Assembly: GCA_049999765.1 (NCBI GenBank) | Contig: JBNGIQ010009303.1 | Location: 179,550-243,549 of the forward strand | DNA from: Phaeoceros laevis | Taxonomy: Eukaryota; Anthocerotophyta; Anthocerotopsida; Notothyladales | DNA length: 64,000 nucleotides | Direction: 5' to 3' | Shown: positions 34,731-44,990 of the stretch, piece after piece | Layout: every line of letters begins with the position of its first letter | Position numbering within the stretch: the first letter of the stretch is position 1 | The notes under the pieces: model-generated | What the model saw: only the letters and a program-made list of their open reading frames with translations | Told to the model about the DNA's origin: nothing | The model's database searches: none | Translations under genes and position numbers: made by a program

Positions 34731-35501
34731 GACTGTAACCCTGGGCACAGAAGTCTCCACTTCCACCCACTCTCGTCCTTGTTGAAGCCGACAAATTCGC
34801 AATTGTCTTGCCGCGAATATTTCAAGTGCAGAAGGGGCACAATGAGTTGCGCCAAGGGCGGCGAAACCCCAAACCCTGTGCGGTGAGCAGTCAGAACGCA
34901 GCGTCCTTTCACTCGCGCCATCAGTCGCTTGCTAAATGCAGAAAAATCTGCTGAACTGCAGCAGATAAAAGCGGGGGAGACGGCAGACAGCATGCAGCCC
35001 TGTGAGGCCATCACACTGCCTGTGAGCACCTTCTTTTTGTCCCAGAATTGCGCGGACATCGGGCCTTATTTTCCACTTTCACCGGCATTTAGGCGCTCGG
35101 CATTTCTTACGTGGCGTTGAGGTGAGGATGTTCCTGGGCAAAGCTTAGTGTTTCTGTTCCGTTCACAATTCCAAGGTAGAACCAGCGGAAGCGACTATGG
35201 CACTCTGGTGCAAGTTGCATCTCAGACAGAAGAAGAGGGAACGGCTGAATGACAGGGTTTTGGCCGGAAACAGGTAGAACAATACCAGGTAGGGACGCAT
35301 GTAGCTGCATCTAGGTTAGGAGCTTTCGGGCATGGATGACCGAGAGGATTGGTAAGTGACCGCAAGGTAGAGACGAACGGTATGGAAATCAAGAAGGAAG
35401 AGCAAGTTTGCAAGTGTGCAGAAGCTCACCGCAGTGACTGTGTGCAGAGACTGGCAGGCAGATGATCTCCACAGAAGAATAGGAAACAAGCCCCGCTGGG
35501 A
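34731..35501. promoter_or_regulatory. divergent promoter region of HROB and DPE1
   Basis: 770 bases lie between divergent start codons. GC-rich patches (GCGCCAAGGGCGGCG near 34850) are the only notable sites. No clear TATA box is visible for either gene. Confidence 0.4.
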
Positions 35502-38500
35502 ATGGCCCTTAGTGTGGGGAAGCAGCTCTTTCAACCCCCTTCCTGCCTGTACCCGACGGTGCCGGTATGCGCTACTTGCATAGACACCGATCCTCGTCCG
35601 AGCAGGAGCATTTGGATTTCGCGTCTTGACAGAGTCGCGGAGCACCCCATACGGGCCGTCGAGCCCTGCTCAGGGTGCCCTTGTAGTAGGCCAAGGCGTT
35701 CCTCTCCTAACAGGGTAGCTAGCCCCCGCACACGAGATGAGGTCCGGCGGGTTCAGCAGGCCATCTACTCCCCGGCTGCCAGGTGCCACCTCCCCATCAC
35801 GTCTTCTGCATGCGCTGACACTTGCCCTTCTGGGATTGCCAAGCGTGCTTACGTGAAAAGGATATCGGACCAGCTATCCGACAGATTTGAAAAGTTGCGG
35901 AATTCTGATGGCAAGAAATGGGAGCAGCGGGCTAGCTCGCGGGTATCGGGTCCCACGTATTGCCAGTGCCGCGAACAGAAACGTTCCTCCACCAACAACA
36001 GAGTGACAAAACCTGAGAGACAGGGTGCATTGCGAAATTGTTCTTCCCGCCATCTTCTTGCCTCGCCACCGCAGCAGGGAAGGGGGAAGGCCTCCCCTTC
36101 CGGCAACATGTCTTCTGGTTCTGCGGGCAGGGACATTGCGGCTCGCGTCGCAGCCTCCCAAACAATGGCGCCTGCTCCCCAGCGGAGCAATTTACACCCC
36201 GGGGACGACCTCCCTGATGGTTATGTCGACGACGATCTATCCAAGTCTTCCCCCCAGAGGAGAGCAGGCGTGCTTTTGCATCCAACTTCTTTGCCTGGTC
36301 CATATGGAATTGGAGAGCTGGGCCATGAAACATATGTATTTCTGGACTGGCTGAAGTCCACTGGCTGCACCATTTGGCAAGTACGTTGCCTACTTCCTCT
36401 TTAGACTTCGAATTTCTGGAGTCAAATGCCAGTCTTAAATCGTCAAGTTTTTGAAACATGAAGCCCTCCCTGCCTGGACGGCATCGTCAATCTGTTCCCT
36501 CCTGCTATAAAGCTAGGCAAGTCTGGGCTGACATTGTCACTAAGTATCTCTTGGCAACCTTGTAGGTTCTCCCATTGGTACCTCCCGGAAGGAAATCCGG
36601 TGAAGACGGGTCTCCATATGCTGGAGCGGTGAGATATTGCCACATCACCATGTATGCATGTGGCGGGACATTGCATGTGATTTAGTCTGCCTGGCATCCT
36701 ATCCCAAATGCAGCGAAAGCTTGTATGACGCTGACTCGGAAATTCTTGCCTCTAACACTTCCAGAGGTTTTGGTAGCTCAGGACGCAAATTGTGGCAACA
36801 CTCTGTTGATCTCCCTTGATGAACTAGTGAAGGATGGCTTGCTGAACAAGTCAGATCTTCCAGCTCCCATGTGAGCCCCAGCCGTCTCTGATCTGTGCAG
36901 ATTCTGGATTTTTTTCCTATTTTTGTGGTGTTGTTATTATGTTGTGATTCTTAAGAAGCCTTGGTTCCGTGGGTTTATCCAACTAGAGCTGTGGATCGAA
37001 TCGACTATGTCGCTGTGGCTGAGGTGAAGGATCCTTTAATAGCCAAGGTATTGCCACACAGTTTCTCACATTTTTGGAAAAATGTGTCATATTATGCTTC
37101 ATCTGTGTACCTGGACATTAGATGGCATATTGTGGTGGTGGCCTTGCGGTTGAGTGGCTAACTTCTTCCTGTCTTTTTCATAATCAGATGCAGCAGCTTG
37201 TTCAAGATTGGTCTTTCCTTTGCCCCATGCCTGACAACTGTGTGGGTATGACTCTGCAGGCTGCAAAGAAGCTTGCATATGGTACGAAAGGTCCATTGCA
37301 TGATGAGATGGAAAAGTTCAGAAGAAATCCTAAAATATCAGGTAAGGATAATGGCCCGACAATGTTATCTTGGTGATGCTGTGGTTTCAGTACTCATACA
37401 CCTTTTTGAACAAGGAGAAGCTGTCCAGTAACATTCGGCATGTTTCTCAGTCTGGCTGGAAGAAGCTGCACTTTTCGCTGCAATTGACCACAGCATTGAT
37501 GCACAGTTTTGGTGGGATTGGCCTGAGCCTGTGAGGGACAGACATGGCCCAGCTCTAGAGAAAGCACGGCAGGAACATAAGGAGTTTGTAAGTGGTTGCC
37601 AATTATTTGATTAATTGCCCTTGCTCGAGTCCCTTGCTCGAGTGACATTGAACTGCACGCAACTTGAGTTCTCTCTTTCAAGGTTATCATTTAGCTTGTA
37701 CACCCTTTTTGCAGATTGATCTATTTGTCGCCCAGCAATTTCTTTTCCAGAAGCAGTGGCAGGCAGTGCACAAGTATGCCAACAGTAAAGGGATCAAAAT
37801 TATTGGAGACATGCCTATCTATGTGGGAGGTCATAGTGCGGATGTTTGGGCAAATCGGGCTCAGTTTATGCTGGTCAGGAGTTGAACTCAAGATGGTAAC
37901 TGCACAGCTGAAGTGCCATGTATGCTCGTTAACGCTCAATGTATATTTGCTCTGTCAGGACAAAGCAACAGGTGTTCCTGTACTTGTGAGTGGTGTGCCT
38001 CCGGATGCATTCAGTGCAACTGGTCAACTCTGGGGGAGGTAAGCATGCAAACTTCTGGTTGTAGAATGGTGTAATGAAGTTTTCTCTATCCATTTGCTGC
38101 ATGAGAGTTGAAAGCTGTGGACTTCTCGAAGGCTGTAGCTTCTGAGGGGCTTTAGTATCCAGTTCGCTTTATTTGAATATGGTTTCACGCTGGGGTATGG
38201 TCTTGGTATACTTCAGATGCATACTTGTACCACTGACCATATCTCCACGTTGTTATGTCCAGCCCGCTGTACAACTGGCAAGTGATGGCAAAGGATGGTT
38301 ATGCTTGGTGGGCAAAGCGGATGCGCCGTGCTTTTGAATTGTATGATGAGTTCCGCATAGATCACTTCCGTGGCCTTGCTGGTTACTGGGCTATACCTGC
38401 AGGTGAGCCATTTCTTTTCTGTTGAGCACACTTGCTTTATCCAACTTCGTCAAACATTGCAAGTACCCTGAAATTTGTGCTGTAATGCAGATGCGGAGAC

Positions 38501-39582
38501 AGCAATGCAGGGCACCTGGAAGGTACGTCATTTATTCAGCTCTGTGATAGGCTTTTATCTGCATGTACATGAAGGAAAAAACTTGGCAATAGCTGAGGTG
38601 GTAACTATGCCTGTAGCTGGGTCCTCGTGAAGATCTTTTCAATGCCATCAAGGCAGCAGTTGGAAAAATTGACATCATCGCAGAGGACTTGGTACTGTGG
38701 CTAGCCCTGTGCTTGGAAGTATCAGAACATGTTGAACGTGCTTTGTTGTTGACATAAAATGAGCAGTTCTTGTTTTATTTCAGGGCATAATAACACGAGA
38801 TGTTGTGGACCTGAGGAGAGCAATTGCAGCTCCTGGGATGGCAGTTTTGCAATTTGGTACGAACTGACATGAGTGCTTGCTTTGTCAGCTTCGGGTTATT
38901 GTATCTCAGATAACATATGATTGGTGTATGTCCAGCTTTTGGGAGTGACTCTAAAAACCCCCATTTGCCTCACAATCATGAAGTGGATCAAGTTGTTTAC
39001 CCTGGCACTCACGACAACGACACGGTGGTCATCTTACCCTACAATTGCTGAACTTCTATCTCGCTTCAAAGTCGATGGGAGTCCTAACTGTGTGGGACTG
39101 TTGCATGTAACAGTCCCTTGGCTGGTGGCAAAAGGCGTCTGAAACAGAGAAGGAAAATGTAAGTGTTCGCCTTATGTCAAAAATGGTTTATGAGTGCCCT
39201 CTTGGTTTTCCTCGAGACTGAGAAGAGATGTGGAACAGGTACGACGCTACCTCCGTTTTGAAGGCGATGGTAACATCTCTTGGGAATTCATCAGCGCGGC
39301 ACTGTCTTCTGTGGCACGGACTGCAGTCGTCCCTCTTCAAGACGTCATGGGCCTTGATAACTCTGCTCGGATGAATATACCAGCTGTTCAGGTAATTCTA
39401 ACGCACATCCTGAAACTTGTATTACTCGTATCTCCACCCATGTCTGTTTATTTCCCCCTCTGCAGGCTGGTAATTGGGGGTGGCGAGTTGGGGAGTCGGA
39501 CGCATTCCAGAACCTGAAAGATGAGGCTAAGAAATTGCACACTCTTCTTGCTCGATACAATAGGCTACCTCGCCAAGACTAG
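35502..39582 (+). CDS. DPE1: plastidial 4-alpha-glucanotransferase (disproportionating enzyme, GH77)
   Basis: Sixteen exons sum to 2274 nt (757 aa): 35502-36380, 36566-36628, 36782-36870, 36987-37047, 37260-37341, 37451-37587, 37715-37873, 37959-38038, 38263-38402, 38491-38522, 38617-38691, 38784-38856, 38936-39024, 39114-39158, 39239-39391 and 39466-39582. DPE1 transfers glucan segments between malto-oligosaccharides during starch breakdown in plastids. GH77 landmarks are all present: GVLLHPTSLPGPYGIGELG, IWQVLPLVPPG, IIGDMPIYVGGHSADVWAN, SGVPPDAFSATGQLWG, the nucleophile Asp in FRIDHFRGLAGYW, the acid/base Glu in IIAEDLG, the Asp in PGTHDNDT, and the C-terminal NWGWRV. About 250 residues precede the catalytic domain, far more than a normal transit peptide; an internal ATG at 36108 may be the real start. 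Exon 10 is only 32 nt. The donor after exon 7 (GTCAGG) is unusual. Confidence 0.93.
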
Positions 39583-39702
39583 AGGCACCCAAGAAATCGA
39601 TTCAGGCATCAATCTTCTGCAAAGTCGGCAGAAGTTGACATGCTGCTACTACGATGCTTGATGCTTGCCCGGAAAGAAGTTCCGGGAAGGCTTAGTTTAT
39701 TG

Positions 39703-39708
39703 AATAAA
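39703..39708 (+). terminator. poly(A) signal of DPE1 gene
   Basis: AATAAA lies 121 bases after the DPE1 stop and before the convergent neighbour. Confidence 0.5.
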
Positions 39709-39851
39709 GGTGAGCATTGCCAGTAAGCAGCACTTGTGACAGCCGAGATGCAGACAAAATATCCACGTAACGCCTATGTACAAATCAACAAACGATGCCC
39801 GACGAAGATCAACTTCGAAAAACTTCGTCCAAAATCGGAAAACTCAGCACG

Positions 39852-40343
39852 TCATTCCACTCGAGCAACGCCTCTTCCGTCATCTTTACCCTCGTCGCCC
39901 CTGTCATCCAATCTGGTCTGAAGCGGATTGGAACCCTTGATTAACCATCCCACACCGAAAGCAGACAATCCTGTAAGAATTGCCATGCCCCATGCCTGCG
40001 CGCTGAATCTGCTGTACATGGACACTGCATATTGCCACTGATCTGCTAGTGTCACAGGATCCGGAATGGTTGTCTCCGGGGGATTGTAGCCTTCCGGCGG
40101 GTTGCAAGGAGGCGGGGCCCCCGCTGTCTGATCAGGAGGCTGCTCCGCGGCTCCACGCTGCTGCTGCGTAGCGACATTCGTGGATTCAAGCCGGAAGGAA
40201 AAAGGAGCAAGCTGGGGACGGAGCCCTGGGGACACACAGGGTACAAGACGAAGTTCCTGGGTTGGAGAAGGAGGTGCTGAGGAGTGGACTGGGCCGAAGA
40301 AAACAGCTCTAGCTCTCCGCAACCCTGCCAAGCGAGCCGCCAT
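39852..40343 (-). CDS. predicted mitochondrial single-membrane-span protein, unknown function
   Basis: Single exon, 163 aa from ATG 40343. The N-terminus MAARLAGLRRARAVFFG is arginine-rich, without acids, and typical of a mitochondrial presequence. A proline-rich middle follows (PPDQTAGAPPPCNPPEGYNP). The C-terminal part is DPVTLADQWQYAVSMYSRFS, then a single hydrophobic helix (WGMAILTGLSAFGVGWLI) and a charged tail. I recall similar small plant proteins with DPVTLxxQW and WGxAIL, but no function. The frame extends upstream to 40391 only through a GTG codon. It is convergent with DPE1 and divergent from PGRL1. Confidence 0.6.
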   Translation of the reverse strand: MAARLAGLRRARAVFFGPVHSSAPPSPTQELRLVPCVSPGLRPQLAPFSFRLESTNVATQQQRGAAEQPPDQTAGAPPPCNPPEGYNPPETTIPDPVTLADQWQYAVSMYSRFSAQAWGMAILTGLSAFGVGWLIKGSNPLQTRLDDRGDEGKDDGRGVARVE

Positions 40344-41050
40344 TCCAATGCTCGCCTTCAATTGGGAGCTGACAGCCTCTGCAAAATCCACATCCCCTGT
40401 GAGAAGTTAACCTAATCAACCTGCGACTTGCTGGCCTCCGCCCACTGAAAGTAAGGGGACAAATGCCGACATGGCAAATGCGACGACCGCCACCTTCATC
40501 GTGATCCACAGTGAAGACGGGAAAACGCGCAACTATCAATCAACACAATTTCACGAACTCTGGGGATACCCAGGCCAGACTGACCTCGACGATGGACCGC
40601 TTCGATCCGTCAAGGAAAAAGAGGAAGCGGCACCACAACGGCACTCACATCCGACATCAGCAAACAAGCCTGACAGGCAGGTTGGCGAGATGGATGGCAC
40701 AATCAGGGAAGTGCACTCAACGGACAAGTCAGCAACGAGTTCTTGGAAGGAAAGTGGAGCCAGACTGGACTGTAACAGATGTTCCACGTAGGCCGATATA
40801 TTTGATTGCATTACTTATCCATCCATCGACTCCATTCTCGTTTAGGGTGATATTTGTAGGGTCTGCTGAAAATATCCAACCATCAACTTCCCATTAGAAT
40901 TTCGCTGACGTGGCAAGAGAAGTGAACGAAGGTGGAGCATGAGTGCTAGGCAAAAAGGATGAGCCAACTCCTGACCACAAACGCTTTCCGCATTGCCCCG
41001 TCGTCCCTGGAAGCAGTAGCAGCTGCTACGGTCGTCCGCCGCCGGCAGCC
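40344..41050. promoter_or_regulatory. divergent promoter region of mitochondrial-type protein gene and PGRL1
   Basis: This 707-bp region lies between divergent ATGs. The plus-strand frame at 40471-40791 has no family match. Conserved regulatory motifs are not obvious by eye. Confidence 0.35.
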
Positions 41051-42091
41051 ATGACCTCGACGCTGGGGCTCGCCGGCAGTACCGGATTGCGCATTGCAGG
41101 GCAGGCCACTTGTGCCTCGGCATCTTGCTCTTCGCAGGGACTATGTTGGCTGCCTAGGCTAAGGCATGGAGTGCGGGTGCGGGTGCAATCGCAGGGCCGC
41201 AGGGCAAGGGTTGTTCTTGTCCGGGCAGAGCAGCAGCAGCAGCAGGCGGAGACGAAGTCAGGAGAGGAGGACGTTCAGGACAGCAAAATTTTGCAGTATT
41301 GCAGCATTGACAAAAAACGGGACAAGCGGACAATCGGCGAATTGGAGGCAGATTTTCTGGAGGCGCTCCAGGGGTTCTACCTCGATGGCAAGCCGACCAT
41401 GTCCAACGAGGAGTTCGACAACTTGAAGCAAGAGCTGCTCTGGGAGGGCAGCAATGTCGTTATCCTCAGCTCGGAGGAGCAGAAGTTCATGGAGGCCTCA
41501 CTGGCGTACACTGCAGGCAAGCCTGTCCTCACCGATGCGGAATACGATGAGCTGAAGCTCCAGCTGAAGAGGTCCGGCAGCAAGGTGGCCATAGAGGGCC
41601 CCCGGTGCAGCTTGCGGAGCAGGAAGGTGGTCAGCGACTCTACCGTGGCCTACTTGAAAATGACGCTGCTCAACCTGCCAGCAGCTGTTGTTGCCCTTGG
41701 CCTGGTCTTCTTCTTGGATGACCTTACAGGTTTCGAGATCACTTACTTGCTGGAGCTACCGGAGCCCTACAGCTTTCTGTTCACGTGGTTTGTTGTCCTC
41801 CCAGCGGTCTTCCTGATTGCCCAGGCATTGTCTAGGCTTGTTTTGAAGGATCCGCTGATCTTGAAGGGGCCGTGCCCGGAATGTGGGGAGGAAAACACGA
41901 GCTTCTTTGGAGAGATTCTGTCGGTTCCAGATGCGGGAAAGGCCAACAACGTCTCTTGTCCGAGCTGCAAAACCAACTTAATTTTCGACAAGGACAGCCG
42001 TCTCATATCGGTGGATGATTCTCCAAAGCCAGAGAAGAAGGGCAAAGCCGGAGCCAAGAAAAGTGCACCTGCAGCCTCCTCCTCAACATGA
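41051..42091 (+). CDS. PGRL1: PGR5-like protein 1 (PGRL1), thylakoid cyclic electron flow
   Basis: Single exon, 346 aa from ATG 41051; the frame is open upstream to 40943 but only from GTG. PGRL1 partners PGR5 in antimycin-A-sensitive cyclic electron flow around photosystem I. A Ser/Arg-rich transit peptide (residues 1 to about 60) precedes the mature part: RTIGELEADFLEALQGFYLD, SNEEFDNLKQELLWEGS, then GPRCSLRS. Two membrane helices follow (LNLPAAVVALGLVFFLDDL and TWFVVLPAVFLIAQAL), flanking the stromal/lumenal loop ITYLLELPEPYSFLFTW. The C-terminal CPECG...CPSCK pair is typical. All six redox/iron-linked cysteines known in the family appear to be present (QYC, GPRC, CPEC, CPSC). No intron is seen, unlike angiosperm PGRL1 genes as I recall them. 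Confidence 0.95.
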   Translation: MTSTLGLAGSTGLRIAGQATCASASCSSQGLCWLPRLRHGVRVRVQSQGRRARVVLVRAEQQQQQAETKSGEEDVQDSKILQYCSIDKKRDKRTIGELEADFLEALQGFYLDGKPTMSNEEFDNLKQELLWEGSNVVILSSEEQKFMEASLAYTAGKPVLTDAEYDELKLQLKRSGSKVAIEGPRCSLRSRKVVSDSTVAYLKMTLLNLPAAVVALGLVFFLDDLTGFEITYLLELPEPYSFLFTWFVVLPAVFLIAQALSRLVLKDPLILKGPCPECGEENTSFFGEILSVPDAGKANNVSCPSCKTNLIFDKDSRLISVDDSPKPEKKGKAGAKKSAPAASSST

Positions 42092-43429
42092 GGTGACTCC
42101 GAACATTGAACTCCACTGCCTTGCGCGTTGTAGACAACCTTTCTAGAACTATCACTGAGATATGCAGGTCATATTTTTCTCAAGCATTATTTCCGAATTA
42201 CAGCTGCTTGAGAGCTTCTTGTATATCCAAATTCAATAAGGGACACGCTTACTGTGTACACTGCACCATGTCCCGTGTTGATTGTCAGCTCTCCCTTTTG
42301 ACTGAAGACACCGTTGGCGACGTTGCACTGACTAAGCTACCAGAACTTCCTCAGAATTTGGTGGCAAGGTACTTCGCTGCGCTCACCAGATGCTCTACTA
42401 GTCTGCTTAGAGTAGCACATCTAAGTAGGAATTCGAGGTGGAAACTGGCCGGGTCTCCCTGGGCTCTGGGGGTGCCCTGTCCTCGTGAACACCTTTTAGT
42501 AAAGCACACATGCCTTCGTAGATCTACGAATCTGGATTGAGGGAGTGCTGGAAACCACAAACCGAACACCAATCTATAGAGAGGTTTGAGTTGAAAATCT
42601 AGTTAGATTTTTCTACTCCCTCCAAATGACAGCTCATGGAAGCCAAGTCTAAATCACATTATGAGATGAAAAAACTTCTAGCAACAAATTTAGTTGCTAG
42701 GAACATAGGAAATGAGCAGTTGGATCTAAGAAAAGGTAAAGATTGATATAAGCAGTAAAAGATACCTACTAAGGATGATGGAACTTAAGGATGGAAAGAT
42801 GGATTTTTCCACATGAAAATAGCTGATCAACTAGATTACATCAAAATAATGTAATATGGAAAAAGGGTTTCCATTCTGTTGAATTTCTTCTTTGCTCTTG
42901 GTGGAGGTGAATAAGTGATGTATGTATGTATTATTATTATGAATATTAAAATATAGTGTAAATATGGAAAAGGGATTTCCATTTGTTGTTGGTGGAGGTG
43001 ATGTATGTAATACTATGTATGCATTTTATTTCTAGTGTTTCTAGGTACAAAACCAGATATAATTTTCCTTTATATCTCAATATGTATAAAGGTTTTTGTT
43101 CTTTTTACTGAGGCCTCTAGTTTTAGGATACCTTGCCCACACTTTGTCCAAGTTGTTAACCAATGAGGCTTCTAATTTTAAGATACCTTGCCCATATTTT
43201 GTCCAAGTTGTTAACCAATCATTTTCTTCATTGACATGACAAACCAATGCAAAAAGTACTTTTAAAATTCTCAAAGTGTGAACAAGTTTGAGTAAAATGT
43301 AGAAAAGGAATCTAAAGCAATATACTAAAAGGACGTCTCATGCGTTCATCACCTAAAAGCAAAATTTGTATATGATTTGAGTTGAACTAGTTTGTGTTTG
43401 ATAAATTGATATACTATAAATCTATCATC
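42092..43429. other. PGRL1 3' UTR then AT-rich intergenic DNA
   Basis: GC content drops sharply near 42550. The AT-rich part contains diverged duplicates (GGAAA..GG.TTTCCATT...GGTGGAGGTGA near 42857 and 42965) and the 55-bp tandem repeat at 43110. No genes are seen. Confidence 0.5.
43110..43219. repeat. 55-bp tandem repeat, two copies
   Basis: GAGGC(C/T)TCTA(G/A)TTTTA(G/A)GATACC begins at 43110 and at 43165. The units differ at only a few positions and each ends TTGTCCAAGTTGTTAACCAAT. Confidence 0.9.
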
Positions 43430-43909
43430 ATGATTCATCATAATCACATTATAATGCAAAATTCTTTGCAAAGGTTTTTTATTATCATTTTGCTCTCACC
43501 GTGTATTCTTATGAAAATCCAAGCTGTTCCTCCAAGTTTAACTGACTTGTCAAGTGAGTGTTCTTCTTCTCGTTATGTCTCTGGTAGTTATTATGATCAA
43601 GTATTAGCATTCGCACTAAATGAAGTTGTTACAAATGCACCTGAGGTTTTTCCTTCACCTGAAGGATACAATTATAAGATTGATATCATGCTTGAAGGCT
43701 CCGTGCAAGAAACCATACATACCCTGGGTCGATGCTACGAAAGAGATCCCACGATGCTAACTAAGGAACAATGTAAACAATGTATCTCCGTAGTAAGAGA
43801 TAGATTATCTAACAAATGTAAGGGATGGCGTGGTGGACAGTACTTGGTCACTGATTGTTTCATGCGGTACAACAATACAGAGTTTGAAAATCCATTTCAA
43901 TGTTCATAA
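43430..43909 (+). CDS. secreted Gnk2/DUF26-domain (stress-antifungal type) protein
   Basis: Single exon, 159 aa from ATG 43430 (or 151 aa from 43454). A signal peptide (SLQRFFIIILLSPCILM) is followed by one Gnk2-homologous domain: SSECSSSRYVSGSYYDQVLA, ALNEVVTN, and a C-x(12)-C-x2-C centre (CYERDPTMLTKEQCKQC), then VTDCFMRYNN. The family norm is C-x8-C-x2-C, so four extra residues sit in the central loop. Single-domain secreted DUF26 proteins such as ginkbilobin bind mannose and can be antifungal; plasmodesmata-located and receptor-kinase forms carry two domains. The gene lies in an AT-rich island with AT-rich codons, unlike its neighbours. ATAAAT at 43416 is close upstream, which slightly favours the 43454 start. 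No kinase or transmembrane part follows. Confidence 0.8.
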   Translation: MIHHNHIIMQNSLQRFFIIILLSPCILMKIQAVPPSLTDLSSECSSSRYVSGSYYDQVLAFALNEVVTNAPEVFPSPEGYNYKIDIMLEGSVQETIHTLGRCYERDPTMLTKEQCKQCISVVRDRLSNKCKGWRGGQYLVTDCFMRYNNTEFENPFQCS

Positions 43910-44562
43910 ATCATGATATGTTTTGCAACATTCAACATTGGTATCTATTTTATATTACAATGACAAATTTAAATCACATAAGTTGCGAGACCTATATTGG
44001 TTTGCAATTAATCTATAGTTATGACATTTTTATTATAGAATTTAAGTCATTAACTTGGAGGTGTACACTGTACACGTACTCTTTAAATCAAACATTTGGT
44101 TGCAAAATATTACTAGAAATGGCAAAAGAAAAAGTTAAATCTTATATCTACTTAACTTGTGAGACCTATATCGGCTTCCTCTAGAGAGACTTCCGAGGCT
44201 CCAGACAAAAAAAGTCGTCAAATGATCCGTAGAGAGACACACCTGAGCTTGGAGGCAGGTTGGATCACCGAGATCGCCATGACATCGGCAGCCATGGTTG
44301 TTGACACACGCTGGAACTCGAGTTGAGACCATAACATTCAAATTCAATTACCGGCGGGAGCCTAATTAAGTCCAATCGGCCATACACCAACCCGGGCGGG
44401 TTGGGCTACCCAGTAGTGAGACTCCTATACAAAACCAGCAATGTAACGAAGCGCTCGCACACATTTCGTTATGCTGAAGTTAATGAACGTCAAGGTTAAA
44501 TCTGACATCTAACTATGATGCCACCTGGTTAGGCCGAAAGCCCAGATGAACACCACAAGGTA

Positions 44563-44990
44563 GAGTAGTTGGCTCAGTATGCGGATCGGCTTTCGGGTAT
44601 TTCGCGGATGCTCTGGTTTGCCAGATCTGGATCCAGCTCGGATGTCAGACTGATATGTGGCATTTCCGGATGATCTCCCGGGTCAAGAAACGGGCAATAA
44701 ATGGGCAATAAACGCGCAATAAACTGGCAAGAAATTGGCAAGAAACTCGCGAGAAACTGGCTCCCCGCGAACGGGCGAGCCTGCTGGTCCTCCCAAGTTT
44801 TCAGAATCGCTTGCGAATGAATTTAGTACAAAGAATATAATTTTTTTTAGAAAAATAAGCTCCTCTCTCCCGCGCGCACGCACTGCACAAATTTCAGATT
44901 TTTTTAAGCTTATATGAATATTTTATGAGTATCGGCGTTTATTCTGTCCGATAACTATCGCGGCCGATCCGTATACGGGGCCAACTACTC
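44563..44990. mobile_element. non-autonomous TIR element (MITE) with TA target duplication
   Basis: This 428-bp element is bounded by imperfect terminal inverted repeats of about 28 bp. The left end starts GAGTAGTTGGCTCAGTAT and the reverse complement of the right end starts GAGTAGTTGGCCCCGTAT; both continue GCGGATCGGC or ACGGATCGGC. It is flanked by TA on both sides (44561-44562 and 44991-44992), as expected for Tc1/mariner (Stowaway-like) or similar insertions. It encodes no protein. The centre contains seven 11-bp tandem units at 44680-44756 (form NNGGCAA(T/G)AAA). Confidence 0.75.
44680..44756. repeat. seven 11-bp tandem units inside the TIR element
   Basis: Units run in register: GGGTCAAGAAA, CGGGCAATAAA, TGGGCAATAAA, CGCGCAATAAA, CTGGCAAGAAA, TTGGCAAGAAA and CTCGCGAGAAA. 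The 11-bp period is constant, while the first three bases and base 8 vary. Confidence 0.9.

Noticed and set aside
40943-41050. Upstream extension of PGRL1
   Set aside because: Opens with GTG; the first ATG (41051) gives a normal transit peptide.
42106-42540. 144-aa frame downstream of PGRL1
   Set aside because: Within the probable 3' UTR; no family resemblance.
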